This document shows, one piece after another, positions 26,444 through 35,710 of a stretch of 64,000 nt of DNA. The stretch comes from HGM04593 sp045634365. GTDB taxonomy: Bacteria; Bacteroidota; Bacteroidia; Bacteroidales; Bacteroidaceae. Position 1 is the first letter of the stretch, and each line of letters starts with the position of its first letter. Position numbers and translations under genes: made by a program. The notes under the pieces are model-generated. The model did not search any database. It was given only the letters and a program-made list of their open reading frames with translations, and was not told the origin of the DNA. The stretch spans positions 1 through 64,000 of the forward strand of contig JAZRAC010000057.1 in assembly GCA_045634365.1 (NCBI GenBank), read 5' to 3'.

Positions 26444-27325
26444 ATGGAGAGCAAAAGCCAAAAGATAGTTCTTATAGCAGTAGCCTGCCTGTTGCTCGCA
26501 ACAGCAATAACGCTGGGAATATTGCTTGCCGACAGCAAGCAGCAGAACAGCGAAATGCAGGAACTCTTCGCCATAGAAAAGGAGGAGCTCGAAAGTGAAT
26601 ATTCGAGTTTCGCCCTGCAATACGACGAGCTTAAAGTGCGCATCACCAACGACTCGTTGCAGACAAAGCTGGAACAGGAGAAACTACGCACCCAGCAACT
26701 GCTCGAAGAGCTTAAACAGACAAAGGCCGACAATGCCGCCGAAATTACACGCCTCAAAAAGGAGTTAAAGACGGTGCGTGCAGTGCTACGCAGCTACATA
26801 ATACAGATAGACTCGCTCAACATTGTAAACGAGGGCCTTAAAAAGGAGAACAAGCGCGTGAACGAGAAATATCGCGAAGCATCGAAGACCATAGACGCAC
26901 TATCCACCGCCAAAAAGGAGCTCACAGAGATTGTGACACTCGCATCGCAGCTCGACGCCATCGGCATAAAAATGAGACTGTTAAAGAGAAACGGCAAGGA
27001 GGTGAACAAGATTAAACGTGCCAAGCAGATTGAGATCAGCTTCACCATAAGCAAGAACATCACTGCCGAAACAGGCAACAAGACAATCTATGCACGCATA
27101 TTGCAGCCCTCGCAAGAGGTGCTCACAAAAAGCGCGACCAACACTCTTGCATACGAGAATCGCATAATTGGCTACTCTATAAAGAAACATATTGAGTACA
27201 CCGGTGAAGAACAAGAGGTTACAATGTACTGGGATATTGAGGAGTTCCTGCAACCCGGCACCTACCGCCTGTACCTCTTTGCCGACGGAGTGATGATAGG
27301 CTCAAACAGCTACGAATTTAAATAA
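26444..27325 (+). CDS. membrane-anchored coiled-coil protein, function unknown
   Basis: A 293-residue protein with one N-terminal membrane segment (IVLIAVACLLLATAITLGILL, about residues 8-28) and a cytoplasmic or periplasmic coiled coil from about 35 to 165 with heptad-like Leu, Glu and Lys (EQEKLRTQQLLEELKQTKAD, AEITRLKKELKTVRAVLRSY). The C-terminal 120 residues form a small beta-rich domain with ARILQPSQEVLTKSATN and HIEYTGEEQEVTMYWDIEEF. Genes of this form are common in Bacteroidetes and have no assigned function that I know. It starts 9 bases after valS and likely shares its transcript. Confidence 0.8.
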   Translation: MESKSQKIVLIAVACLLLATAITLGILLADSKQQNSEMQELFAIEKEELESEYSSFALQYDELKVRITNDSLQTKLEQEKLRTQQLLEELKQTKADNAAEITRLKKELKTVRAVLRSYIIQIDSLNIVNEGLKKENKRVNEKYREASKTIDALSTAKKELTEIVTLASQLDAIGIKMRLLKRNGKEVNKIKRAKQIEISFTISKNITAETGNKTIYARILQPSQEVLTKSATNTLAYENRIIGYSIKKHIEYTGEEQEVTMYWDIEEFLQPGTYRLYLFADGVMIGSNSYEFK

Positions 27326-27382
27326 TACATCATATAATATCAAGGTAGGTAATTCCAAGAAAAATTAAACACAATATAAAAG

Positions 27383-29110
27383 ATGAACATTTTAGAATTA
27401 AGCGAACAGGAGATAGTACGCCGCGAAGCACTTGCCGAGCTGCGTAATATGGGCATTGAGCCCTACCCCGCAGCCGAGTATCCCACAAACGCATTCTCGG
27501 TGGATATTTTGCAGGAGTTTAAAGACGATGACGAGCCTCGCGAAGTGTGCATTGCCGGCCGTATGATGAGCCGCCGCGTAATGGGAAAAGCATCGTTTAT
27601 GGAGTTGCAGGACTCAAAAGGCCGCATACAGGTATATATAACCCGCGACGACATCTGCCCCGGGGAGAACAAAGATGGTTACAACACCCTCTTCAAACGT
27701 CTGCTCGACATTGGCGACTTTGTGGGTGTTAAAGGATTTGTGTTCCGCACACAGACAGGCGAAATTACCGTACACGCAAAGGAGCTTACAATCCTTTCGA
27801 AGAGCATACGCCCCCTGCCAATCGTAAAATACAAGGATGGCGTTGCATACGACAAATTCGAAGACCCCGAATTGCGTTACCGCCAGCGTTACGTAGACCT
27901 TGTGGTTAACGACGGTGTAAAGGAGATATTCATCAAGCGCAACAAAATTTACAGTTCTATGCGCGAATATTTCAACACAAAAGGATATATGGAGGTTGAA
28001 ACACCGGTGCTGCAATCAATCCCAGGCGGGGCAGCCGCACGCCCCTTCATCACTCACCACAATGCGCTCGACATTCCCCTGTACCTACGCATTGCCAATG
28101 AGCTCTATCTGAAACGACTAATCGTTGGAGGCTTCGAGGGTGTGTACGAATTTTCAAAGAACTTCCGCAACGAGGGAATGGACCGCACACACAACCCCGA
28201 ATTTACCTGTATGGAGATATATGTTGCCTACAAGGACTACAATTGGATGATGACCTTCACCGAGAATATGCTCGAAAAGATTGCTCTCGATGTTAACGGC
28301 ACAACCGAGGTACAGGTGGGTGAGAATACAATCAGTTTCAAGGCTCCCTTCCGCCGTGTTACAATGCTCGACTCAATTAAGGAGTTCACCGGCTACGACC
28401 TCAACGGCAAGAGCGAGGAGGAGATTTTTGCAATATGCAAGGAGCTGAAAATGGAGGTCGACGAAACAATGGGCAAGGGCAAGCTCATCGACGAGATTTT
28501 CGGAGAGTTCTGCGAGGCCAACTACATACAGCCCACCTTCATCACCGACTACCCCATAGAAATGTCGCCCCTGTGCAAACGCCACCGCAGCAACCCCGAC
28601 CTCACCGAGCGTTTCGAGCTTATGGTGAACGGCAAGGAATTGTGCAACGCATACAGCGAGCTTAACGACCCCATCGACCAAGCCGAGCGTTTCCAAGAGC
28701 AGTTGCGCCTGAGCGAAAAGGGCGACGACGAGGCAATGTTCATCGACAAGGACTTTGTGCGTGCGCTCGAATATGGAATGCCCCCAACATCGGGAATGGG
28801 CATAGGGATGGACCGTTTGGCAATGCTTATGACCGGCCAGACAACCATACAGGAGGTACTCTTCTTCCCCCAGATGCGCCCCGAGAAAAAGGTGCCCAAA
28901 GACAGCGTAGCAGCATTTGCTGCCATAGGTGTGCCCGAAGAGTGGGTGCCTGTACTGCACAAGGCCGGCTACAATCTTGTGAATGACCTTAAAGACGGCA
29001 ATCCCCAGAAAATTCAGCAGGAGATTGGCGGAATAAACAAGAAATTCAAGTTAAACTACACTACTCCTTCTGTGAACGACGTTGCTGAATGGATAAGCAA
29101 ACTCGCTTAA
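27383..29110 (+). CDS. lysS: lysyl-tRNA synthetase (class II)
   Basis: Charges tRNA-Lys. The 575-residue protein has the N-terminal OB-fold anticodon-binding domain (VCIAGRMMSRRVMGKASF, LQDSKGRIQVYI) and the class II core: motif 1 around GYMEVETPVLQSIPGGAAARPF, motif 2 FSKNFRNEGMDRTHNPEF and motif 3 GMGIGMDRLAMLMTG. A C-terminal extension of about 65 residues beyond motif 3 (PEEWVPVLHKAGYNLVNDLK to the end) carries a helix-hairpin-like element found in many Bacteroidetes LysS. Followed after 43 bases by gpsA. Confidence 0.97.
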   Translation: MNILELSEQEIVRREALAELRNMGIEPYPAAEYPTNAFSVDILQEFKDDDEPREVCIAGRMMSRRVMGKASFMELQDSKGRIQVYITRDDICPGENKDGYNTLFKRLLDIGDFVGVKGFVFRTQTGEITVHAKELTILSKSIRPLPIVKYKDGVAYDKFEDPELRYRQRYVDLVVNDGVKEIFIKRNKIYSSMREYFNTKGYMEVETPVLQSIPGGAAARPFITHHNALDIPLYLRIANELYLKRLIVGGFEGVYEFSKNFRNEGMDRTHNPEFTCMEIYVAYKDYNWMMTFTENMLEKIALDVNGTTEVQVGENTISFKAPFRRVTMLDSIKEFTGYDLNGKSEEEIFAICKELKMEVDETMGKGKLIDEIFGEFCEANYIQPTFITDYPIEMSPLCKRHRSNPDLTERFELMVNGKELCNAYSELNDPIDQAERFQEQLRLSEKGDDEAMFIDKDFVRALEYGMPPTSGMGIGMDRLAMLMTGQTTIQEVLFFPQMRPEKKVPKDSVAAFAAIGVPEEWVPVLHKAGYNLVNDLKDGNPQKIQQEIGGINKKFKLNYTTPSVNDVAEWISKLA

Positions 29111-29153
29111 AAACAGTTATTCGGCTTTGATATATTTTAAAGAAATTTAAATT

Positions 29154-30152
29154 ATGGACCTTACCAATTCCACCGTAGCTATTATGGGAGGCGGTAGCTG
29201 GGCTACTGCAATCGCAAAAGTATTGTTGAGCAATGTAGAAAGCATCAACTGGTATATAAGACGCGACGACCGCATAGAGGACTTCAAACGCCTCGGGCAC
29301 AACCCAGCCTACCTTTCATCGGTGAAATTCGACACCGACAGAATCAACTTCTCTTCGGACATAAACAAGATTGTCAAAGAGTCGGATATTTTGGTTTTTG
29401 TGACCCCTTCGCCCTATTTGAAGAATCATCTGAAAAAGTTGAAGACTCCGCTCGAAGATAAGTTCATTGTAAACGCCATCAAAGGTATTGTGCCCGACGA
29501 AAATCTCATAATCTCGGAGTACTTCCACAAGGCCTACAAGGTACCTTATGAGAATATTGCGGCTATTGCCGGTCCCTGTCACGCCGAGGAGGTTGCACTT
29601 GAACGCCTCTCCTACCTCACCGTGGGATGTTCGAGCATCGACCACGCGAAGCAGTTTGCGCAAAAACTTGCCAACAGTTTCATAAAAACATCGGTGAGCG
29701 ATGATGTTGTGGGCATCGAGTATGGCTCGGTACTCAAAAACATATATGCTATTGCAGCCGGTATATGCAGCGGCCTGAAATATGGCGACAACTTCCAGGC
29801 AGTGCTGATGTCTAACGCTGTAATAGAAATGAATCGCTTTGTAAATGTTGTTCACCCAATAGAGCGCACCATTATGGACTCGGTATATTTGGGCGACCTT
29901 TTGGTAACAGGCTACTCCAATTTCAGCCGTAACCGCGTATTCGGTACAATGATTGGCAAGGGCTACTCCGTGAAGAGCGCACAGATTGAAATGGAGATGA
30001 TTGCCGAGGGTTACTACGGCGCAAAGTGCATAAAGGAGATTAACGAACATTACAGAGTGAACACCCCCATCATAGATGCTGTTTATAACATATTGTACGA
30101 GGGAATTTCACCCATTATAGAGATAAAACTTTTAACAGACGCATTCAAATAA
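29154..30152 (+). CDS. gpsA: glycerol-3-phosphate dehydrogenase (NAD(P)+)
   Basis: Reduces dihydroxyacetone phosphate to sn-glycerol 3-phosphate for phospholipid synthesis. The 332-residue protein has the N-terminal Rossmann motif IMGGGSWATAIAKVL (about 10-24), the VNAIKGIVPDENLIISEY strand with the family KGI element, AGPCHAEEVA, and the C-terminal catalytic lysine region VVGIEYGSVLKNIYAIAAG. Bacteroidetes GpsA proteins are typically this length. Sits between lysS and pgi on the same strand with short gaps. Confidence 0.96.
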   Translation: MDLTNSTVAIMGGGSWATAIAKVLLSNVESINWYIRRDDRIEDFKRLGHNPAYLSSVKFDTDRINFSSDINKIVKESDILVFVTPSPYLKNHLKKLKTPLEDKFIVNAIKGIVPDENLIISEYFHKAYKVPYENIAAIAGPCHAEEVALERLSYLTVGCSSIDHAKQFAQKLANSFIKTSVSDDVVGIEYGSVLKNIYAIAAGICSGLKYGDNFQAVLMSNAVIEMNRFVNVVHPIERTIMDSVYLGDLLVTGYSNFSRNRVFGTMIGKGYSVKSAQIEMEMIAEGYYGAKCIKEINEHYRVNTPIIDAVYNILYEGISPIIEIKLLTDAFK

Positions 30153-30170
30153 CAAATAACTATACAAAAA

Positions 30171-31514
30171 ATGGAAAATATTAAACTGAACATAGACAAA
30201 GTAACTGGCTTTGTATCGAAAGAGGAGATTATGGCTCTTGCGCCCCAAGTTAAACAGGCACAGGAGGCGTTGGAGAATGGCACACTGCCCGGTAACGATT
30301 TTCTTGGTTGGTTGCACCTACCTTCGGAAACAACAAAGGAGTTTATCGAGGAGATTAAGGCAACAGCCGATACTTTGCGTGCCAACTGCGAGGTTGTAGT
30401 TGTAGCCGGCATTGGCGGCAGCTATCTTGGCGCACGCGCGGTGATTGAGGCTTTGAGCAACAATTTTGCAGCAATGATGAACGATGGCAGCAATCCTCGT
30501 GTGATTTTTGCCGGACACAACATCAGCGAGGATTATTTGAGCGAGCTCACCACTTTCCTCGCCGACAAGAAGTTCGGTGTTATAAATATCTCAAAATCGG
30601 GAACAACAACCGAGACTGCCCTCGCCTTCCGTTTGCTCAAAAAGCAGTGCGAGGAGCAACGTGGCAAGGAGACTGCAAGCAAGGTTATTGTTGCAATTAC
30701 CGACGCTGTTAAGGGTGCCGCACGCATCACCGCCGATAAAGAGGGTTACAAGAGTTTCATCATCCCCGACAATGTAGGCGGCCGTTTCTCGGTGCTCACT
30801 CCCGTGGGCCTTTTGCCCATCGCTGGTGCAGGCTTCGGCATTGTGGCACTTGTAAAAGGTGCACAGGATATGGAGAAGGCTTGTGCCGCCACCGTTCCCT
30901 TCGAGGAGAATATCGCAGCAATGTACGCAGCCACTCGCAACGCGCTCTACGCTGCCGGCAAGAAGATTGAAATTCTCGTAAACTACCAGCCCAAGCTGCA
31001 CTTTACATCGGAGTGGTGGAAACAGCTCTACGGCGAGAGCGAGGGCAAAGAGAACAAGGGTATCTTCCCCGCATCGGTAGACTTTACAACCGACCTTCAC
31101 TCAATGGGACAGTGGATACAGGAGGGCGAGCGCACAATCTTCGAAACTGTGCTCTCTATCGAAAAGCCCAACAGCTCACTCATTGTTCCCGCCGACGAAG
31201 AGAACCTCGACGGGCTTAACTTCCTCGCCGGCAAACACGTTGACGAGGTTAACAAGATGGCCGAGCTTGGCACACAGCTTGCTCACGTCGACGGTGGCGT
31301 GCCCAACATACGCATCAGCATTCCGCAGTTGAACGCCTACTATATAGGCCAGCTAATCTACTTCTTCGAGATTGGTTGCGGCATAAGCGGTTACATTCTT
31401 GGTGTTAACCCCTTCAACCAGCCCGGTGTTGAGGCATACAAAAAGAATATGTTTGCCCTGCTCGACAAGCCCGGCTACGAAGAGGAGAGCAAGGCTATAC
31501 GCGCAAGACTCTAA
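30171..31514 (+). CDS. pgi: glucose-6-phosphate isomerase
   Basis: Interconverts glucose 6-phosphate and fructose 6-phosphate. The 447-residue length is that of the shorter bacterial form. Motifs: VVAGIGGSYLGARAVIEAL, NISKSGTTTETALAFRLL (phosphate binding), DLHSMGQWIQEGERTIFET and the C-terminal NPFNQPGVEAYKKNMF with catalytic lysine. Lies 18 bases after gpsA and one base before the HAD hydrolase gene, so it is part of the same operon run. Confidence 0.97.
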   Translation: MENIKLNIDKVTGFVSKEEIMALAPQVKQAQEALENGTLPGNDFLGWLHLPSETTKEFIEEIKATADTLRANCEVVVVAGIGGSYLGARAVIEALSNNFAAMMNDGSNPRVIFAGHNISEDYLSELTTFLADKKFGVINISKSGTTTETALAFRLLKKQCEEQRGKETASKVIVAITDAVKGAARITADKEGYKSFIIPDNVGGRFSVLTPVGLLPIAGAGFGIVALVKGAQDMEKACAATVPFEENIAAMYAATRNALYAAGKKIEILVNYQPKLHFTSEWWKQLYGESEGKENKGIFPASVDFTTDLHSMGQWIQEGERTIFETVLSIEKPNSSLIVPADEENLDGLNFLAGKHVDEVNKMAELGTQLAHVDGGVPNIRISIPQLNAYYIGQLIYFFEIGCGISGYILGVNPFNQPGVEAYKKNMFALLDKPGYEEESKAIRARL

Positions 31515-31515
31515 T

Positions 31516-32250
31516 ATGAACTATAAAGAGATTATAGAGCAATATGTGCAACTGCAAGGCCGCAAAGCCTTGCAGTTGCGTGCTGTATTGTTTGATATGG
31601 ACGGGGTGCTGTTCGACTCAATGCCCTACCACGCAAAGGCTTGGTCGCAGGTGATGACCGAGGCGGGCTTTCACTTTACCGAGGAGGATGTCTATATGAA
31701 CGAAGGACGCACCGGTGCCGACACTATAAACACTGCGAGCCTCGCACAGTTCGGAAAGCCAAGCACTCCCGAGCAGATAGACGCTCTTTGCAAAGCAAAG
31801 TGTGAGATATTTGCCACATACCCCGAAACGCCCCGTATGCAGGGAGCATTGGAACTTGTAAGAAAGGTAAAGGAGTGCGGCCTCACGCCTATGATAGTTA
31901 CAGGCTCGGGCACCCCCACTCTGCTCGACCGCATACAGAGCAATTTCCCCGAGATATTCGACGAAGGGCACATTGTAACCAGTTTCAATGTGAAACGCGG
32001 CAAGCCCTTCCCCGACCCCTATCTGCTTGCACTCGAAAAGGGAGGGTTCGCCCCCAACGAAGCAATAGTAGTGGAGAATGCACCGCTGGGAGTAACCGCC
32101 GGAGTGGCAGCAGGGCTCTTCACCATAGCCGCAAACACCGGCCCGCTCAACCCCGAAGTTCTATACAAGGCCGGCGCAAATATGGTATTCCCATCGGTGG
32201 AGGCTATAAACAACGATTGGGCGAACCTGTTGGCAGCACTCACAGCTTAA
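31516..32250 (+). CDS. HAD-superfamily phosphatase / beta-phosphoglucomutase-like hydrolase
   Basis: A 244-residue HAD hydrolase. The start at 31516 (MNYKEIIEQYVQLQ) lies one base after the pgi stop; a longer in-frame start inside pgi is unlikely. Motif I is LFDMDGVLFDSMPYH with the nucleophile Asp and the general acid two residues on; motif II is MIVTGSGT; the motif III lysine is in NVKRGKPFPDPYL; motif IV is VVENAPLGVTAG. The cap insertion after motif I is subfamily I, as in phosphoglycolate phosphatases and beta-phosphoglucomutases. The substrate is probably a sugar phosphate given pgi next door, but is not determined. Confidence 0.88.
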   Translation: MNYKEIIEQYVQLQGRKALQLRAVLFDMDGVLFDSMPYHAKAWSQVMTEAGFHFTEEDVYMNEGRTGADTINTASLAQFGKPSTPEQIDALCKAKCEIFATYPETPRMQGALELVRKVKECGLTPMIVTGSGTPTLLDRIQSNFPEIFDEGHIVTSFNVKRGKPFPDPYLLALEKGGFAPNEAIVVENAPLGVTAGVAAGLFTIAANTGPLNPEVLYKAGANMVFPSVEAINNDWANLLAALTA

Positions 32251-32257
32251 CAAAAAA

Positions 32258-33094
32258 ATGAAGCAACTGCTCGAAAAGATACATCAGGCAATAGACACCC
32301 ACTATACAAAAAGCGAAGTGAGTGCCCTTGCCCGTATCATAGCAACCGAACTGCTCGCAATACCCCAAACAACCTTCTTCCTGAAAGACAAAATAACGCT
32401 CACTCCCGAGGAAGAACAAAAAGTTACCGACGCGCTCGAAAGGCTCAAAAAACAGGAGCCCATACAATACATTTTAGGATACAGCGACTTTTGCGGCCTG
32501 CGCTTCGCCGTAAACCCATCGGTGCTTATTCCCCGCCCCGAAACGAGCGAACTTGTGGAGTTGATAGCCGCAGAGAACCCCTCGGCACGGAAGATACTCG
32601 ACATTGGCACCGGTAGCGGCTGCATAGCAATCTCACTCGCTTGCAAACTGCCCGATGCCCATATAACAGCGTGGGACATCTCCCCGCAAGCCCTTGCCGT
32701 GGCACAAAAAAACAGCACCACCAACGGCTGCAACGTACTCTTTGAACAGCGCGACATTCTCTCTTGCCCACCCGCCGATAAAAAATTCGACATAATAGTG
32801 AGCAACCCTCCTTATATAAAAGAGTGCGAAAAAACAGCAATGGAAGATAATGTACTCTTGTGGGAACCGCACCTTGCCCTCTTTGTGCCCGACAACGACC
32901 CATTGTTATTCTACCGCACAATAGCAGAAAAAGCACAAAAGATGCTCACCCCCGGCGGCAAGCTCTTTTTTGAGATAAACCGCGCCCACGGAACCGAAAC
33001 GGTAGAAATGTTGAGCCGGTTGGGTTACCATAATATAACCCTTCGTAAAGACCTTGCCGGCAACGACCGAATGGTAAGAGCCGAGAAAAAATAA
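32258..33094 (+). CDS. prmC: release factor glutamine methyltransferase
   Basis: Methylates the GGQ glutamine of peptide chain release factors using S-adenosylmethionine. The 278-residue protein has the N-terminal helical release-factor-binding domain ending in IQYILGYSDFCGLRFAVNP, the AdoMet motif ILDIGTGSGCIAISLA (about 111-126) and the diagnostic NPPY (about 183-186) in VSNPPYIKECEK. Starts 7 bases after the HAD gene and is followed 3 bases later by recX. Confidence 0.95.
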   Translation: MKQLLEKIHQAIDTHYTKSEVSALARIIATELLAIPQTTFFLKDKITLTPEEEQKVTDALERLKKQEPIQYILGYSDFCGLRFAVNPSVLIPRPETSELVELIAAENPSARKILDIGTGSGCIAISLACKLPDAHITAWDISPQALAVAQKNSTTNGCNVLFEQRDILSCPPADKKFDIIVSNPPYIKECEKTAMEDNVLLWEPHLALFVPDNDPLLFYRTIAEKAQKMLTPGGKLFFEINRAHGTETVEMLSRLGYHNITLRKDLAGNDRMVRAEKK

Positions 33095-33097
33095 GTT

Positions 33098-33574
33098 ATG
33101 AAACCCATTACCCCATCCGAAGCCCTCAACAAAGCAGCCGCTTACTGCACACTGTGCGAGCGTTGCACAAGCGAAGTGAGCAACAAACTCACAGCGTGGG
33201 GCGTCGCGCACACCGACCAACGAGCCATAATAGAGAGGCTGCAAAGCGAGGGATTCATTGACGAAGGGCGCTACTGTCGCGCCTTTGTGAACGACAAGGT
33301 GCGGTTCAACCATTGGGGGAAAATAAAAATTGTGGCGGCGTTGCGCGAGAAACGCCTGTCGGCCGAGGATATTGCGGCCGCCATCGAACAGATTGACGAA
33401 AAGGAGTACACGCAGGCACTGCAAGCTGTTATTTCATTGAAGCAGAAGGAGCTGAAAGGGAAAGACGATTATGCCGCACGGCAAAAAATTGTACGCTTCG
33501 CTGCATCGCGCGGCTTTGAACCGGCAAGAATATTTAAAATCATAAATTGCGAGGGCTATGAAGTGGATTTCTGA
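33098..33574 (+). CDS. recX: RecX-family regulatory protein
   Basis: RecX proteins bind RecA filaments and modulate recombination and the SOS response. The 158-residue helical protein has the three-repeat layout of the family: AAAYCTLCERCTSEVSNKLTAWGV, IERLQSEGFIDEGRYCRAFVNDKVRFNHWGK and a third repeat ending in RKIVRFAASRGFEPARIFKII. The length is typical. Its last 17 bases overlap comF. No recA in the window. Confidence 0.88.
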   Translation: MKPITPSEALNKAAAYCTLCERCTSEVSNKLTAWGVAHTDQRAIIERLQSEGFIDEGRYCRAFVNDKVRFNHWGKIKIVAALREKRLSAEDIAAAIEQIDEKEYTQALQAVISLKQKELKGKDDYAARQKIVRFAASRGFEPARIFKIINCEGYEVDF

Positions 33575-34247
33575 TTTTCTCGACCTTATACTGCCCCGTT
33601 ACTGCGCCGTGTGCGGCTCTATCCTCTCGTCGAGCGAGAAGGACATCTGTCTCAACTGTCTCTATCAGCTGCCACGCATAGAAGAGCAACACATTGCAGA
33701 GATTGAAAAGCTCTTCTGGGGGATTGTGCCTGTGGAGCGTGCATCGTCGTACATATACTACCGTAAAGGCTCGCCCTACAACAATCTGCTGCACCGCATA
33801 AAATACAAAAACCACCCCGAAATTGCCGAAAGGCTTGCCGCAGCAGCAGCCGGCGACCTTTGCGAGCAGGGTTTCTTCGAGGGCATCGATGCTATTGTGC
33901 CGTTGCCTCTATCGAAGAAAAAAGAACGCAAACGCGGCTATAACCAATGCGACTACATTGCCCGCGGCCTTGCCCGTGTGAGTAATATCCCTGTGATAAA
34001 AGAGTGTGTGAAGCGCACTGTGGCCAACGAGACTCAAACGCACAAGAACCGCGACGAAAGGTGGAAAAATGTAGAGGGAATTTTCGCCGTCACAAAGCCC
34101 GAGGCATTGCAAGGCAAGCATATTTTGCTTGTCGATGATGTGCTGACAACGGGTGCCACCATTGCCGCCTGCGCAAAGAGTATTGCCACCCTGCCCGACA
34201 CAAAAGTAAGCCTATTCACCCTCGCCTACTCCTTCAATAAAATTTAG
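33558..34247 (+). CDS. ComF-family phosphoribosyltransferase-like protein
   Basis: A 229-residue ComF/GntX type protein. Residues about 12-37 hold a zinc-ribbon-like cluster (LPRYCAVCGS ... DICLNC). The C-terminal phosphoribosyltransferase domain has the PRPP loop HILLVDDVLTTGATIAAC (about 188-205) and RGYNQCDYIARGLA. ComF proteins take part in DNA uptake in naturally competent bacteria, but in Bacteroidetes the function is not established. It overlaps recX by 17 bases and is the last gene in the run; it is followed by a MITE-like segment. Confidence 0.9.
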   Translation: MKWISDFLDLILPRYCAVCGSILSSSEKDICLNCLYQLPRIEEQHIAEIEKLFWGIVPVERASSYIYYRKGSPYNNLLHRIKYKNHPEIAERLAAAAAGDLCEQGFFEGIDAIVPLPLSKKKERKRGYNQCDYIARGLARVSNIPVIKECVKRTVANETQTHKNRDERWKNVEGIFAVTKPEALQGKHILLVDDVLTTGATIAACAKSIATLPDTKVSLFTLAYSFNKI

Positions 34248-34255
34248 AAGCTGTT

Positions 34256-34485
34256 TAAATTTAGGTAATAATATAGATGTTGACCCAAATACATTTTTTT
34301 CGCGTATTTGTCATCTCGAACCTTGTGTGAGAGATCCCACATCGCATTGCTTTCAGCGAAGTTGCTCACGCTCGTTACGATTGAAAATAAATTTTCCCTC
34401 ACTCGCTTACTCGCAACATTTGCTCTGTCGGGATGACATTAATTATTGGAGTGTGGGTCAACTGCTATATTATCTCTAAAATTTA
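34256..34485. repeat. MITE-like element with about 30-bp terminal inverted repeats
   Basis: The left end (TAAATTTAGGTAATAATATAG then TGTTGACCCA, 34256-34287) pairs with the right end (TGGGTCAACTGCTATATTATCTC then TAAAATTTA, 34454-34485) with a few mismatches. Inside, a second inverted pair GTCATCTCGA / TCGGGATGAC (about 34310 and 34428) brackets a segment with CTCACGCTCGTTAC and CTCACTCGCTTAC. No coding potential. It fills the 289-base gap between convergent comF and the Smr gene. Structure is that of a small non-autonomous element; no transposase is present. Confidence 0.6.
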
Positions 34486-34536
34486 TGTTCTTGAAATTTT
34501 TATAGCTCTTTTTTAGTTACACGAGTTTATCCGTAA

Positions 34537-35628
34537 CTACTTTATTATAACCATTGTAGCACCAAAGCCATACTTTTGAAACGATGCATCCTGCGAATAA
34601 CAACGTGGATATTTACGGCGCAACTCCTGCGCTATTGCATTGCGCAACACCCCCTCGCCCTTGCCGTGAATGAAGACTATGCGCTTGCCCTTGTACTTTA
34701 AATTCTCGTCGATGGTCTTGCGCACTACATCCAACTGATAATTGAGAATTTCAAAATTATTCATTCCCGCGGTAGTGTCGAGCAGTTCGTTTATGTGCAG
34801 GTCCACTTCCAGAATTTCATTACCCTTTGTACTTTTCACTATCTGCTGCACGGGCTTTGGCTCGTCGGCACGTTTTTTCTCCATTATAGCCCTCTGCAAT
34901 TCGGCAGCATCGGTAAAAATCTCCTTCACAGGCTTGTCGTCGGTTACGAGCGGGTACAATAGCGCGCCCTCGTCGAAGTAAGGATTTTCAGCGAACAGAT
35001 GGAGTTTGTAGAATTTCACTGTGTCGATGCGACGCTCTATATTCATTGCCGGCTTTAAGGCAAAGGGCTTTTTATCTTTGTGAGGGAGCAACTGAACGCA
35101 AATGTGCTCAATGTCGTTTAGTTCCTCGCGCCCAAACTCCTCGATAAATATTTTGGAATTAGGTTCAAGCACACCTGTGGAGCGTGCCTGCCAACTGCGC
35201 CCCGACGCCGACAGATAGGTGTAATAGAGGCGGTAGTTACTGTCGTTTATCATATAGGCCTCGAAGCGGCTGTTCGATAGGGATTTTTCCTCCATCGGCA
35301 AGAAGGCAAGAAGCACGTTGAGGCGTTCCCCCTCGGGACGCTCCATTGGGCGATAGGATACAACAGGTTCATCGTCTTCCTCCATTGGCAGAGGCTTTGC
35401 AGCCACAGGCTGTGCCTTTTTCTTCGCCTCGTTCTCCTTCTCTTTCTGCGCTTGGGTTTTCTTCTCGAAATTATACTCGTTGGTATCTACTGCCACACAC
35501 TCGCGCACCTGCATAGGAATTTCAAAGCCATCTTCACCCTCCACAAGCACTATATCCTTGCCACGGAAGCCTTTTACAACACCTCCACCCTTCTCGTATA
35601 TAAAACGTACTTTATCGCCTATTTTCAT
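34537..35628 (-). CDS. DUF2027 and Smr-domain protein
   Basis: The start at 35628 (MKIGDKVRFIYEKGGG) gives 363 residues; an upstream ATG at 35649 adds only MKKKERN. N-terminal KOW/Tudor-like strand motif with GDKVRF and GGGVVKGFRGKDIVLVEGEDG, a DUF2027 middle beta domain typical of Bacteroidetes, a charged linker (KKAQPVAAKPLPMEEDD), and a C-terminal Smr domain (EILEVDLHINEL to the end) with the HGKGEGVLR motif that in Smr proteins supports nicking-endonuclease or RNA-binding activity. The precise role is not known; its presence in a single-copy housekeeping setting fits ribosome or nucleic-acid surveillance, which is an inference. Confidence 0.88.
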   Translation of the reverse strand: MKIGDKVRFIYEKGGGVVKGFRGKDIVLVEGEDGFEIPMQVRECVAVDTNEYNFEKKTQAQKEKENEAKKKAQPVAAKPLPMEEDDEPVVSYRPMERPEGERLNVLLAFLPMEEKSLSNSRFEAYMINDSNYRLYYTYLSASGRSWQARSTGVLEPNSKIFIEEFGREELNDIEHICVQLLPHKDKKPFALKPAMNIERRIDTVKFYKLHLFAENPYFDEGALLYPLVTDDKPVKEIFTDAAELQRAIMEKKRADEPKPVQQIVKSTKGNEILEVDLHINELLDTTAGMNNFEILNYQLDVVRKTIDENLKYKGKRIVFIHGKGEGVLRNAIAQELRRKYPRCYSQDASFQKYGFGATMVIIK

Positions 35629-35710
35629 ATTTCTCTCTTTTTTCTTCAAGCGCGAAATTACAAAAAAGCGAGGAACTATCCTATTAAGAAACTGTTTGAA
35701 TTTTTAAGCC

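Noticed and set aside
34256..34485. A degraded insertion sequence in the comF-downstream gap
   Set aside because: There is no transposase frame on either strand; the structure is described as a non-autonomous element instead.
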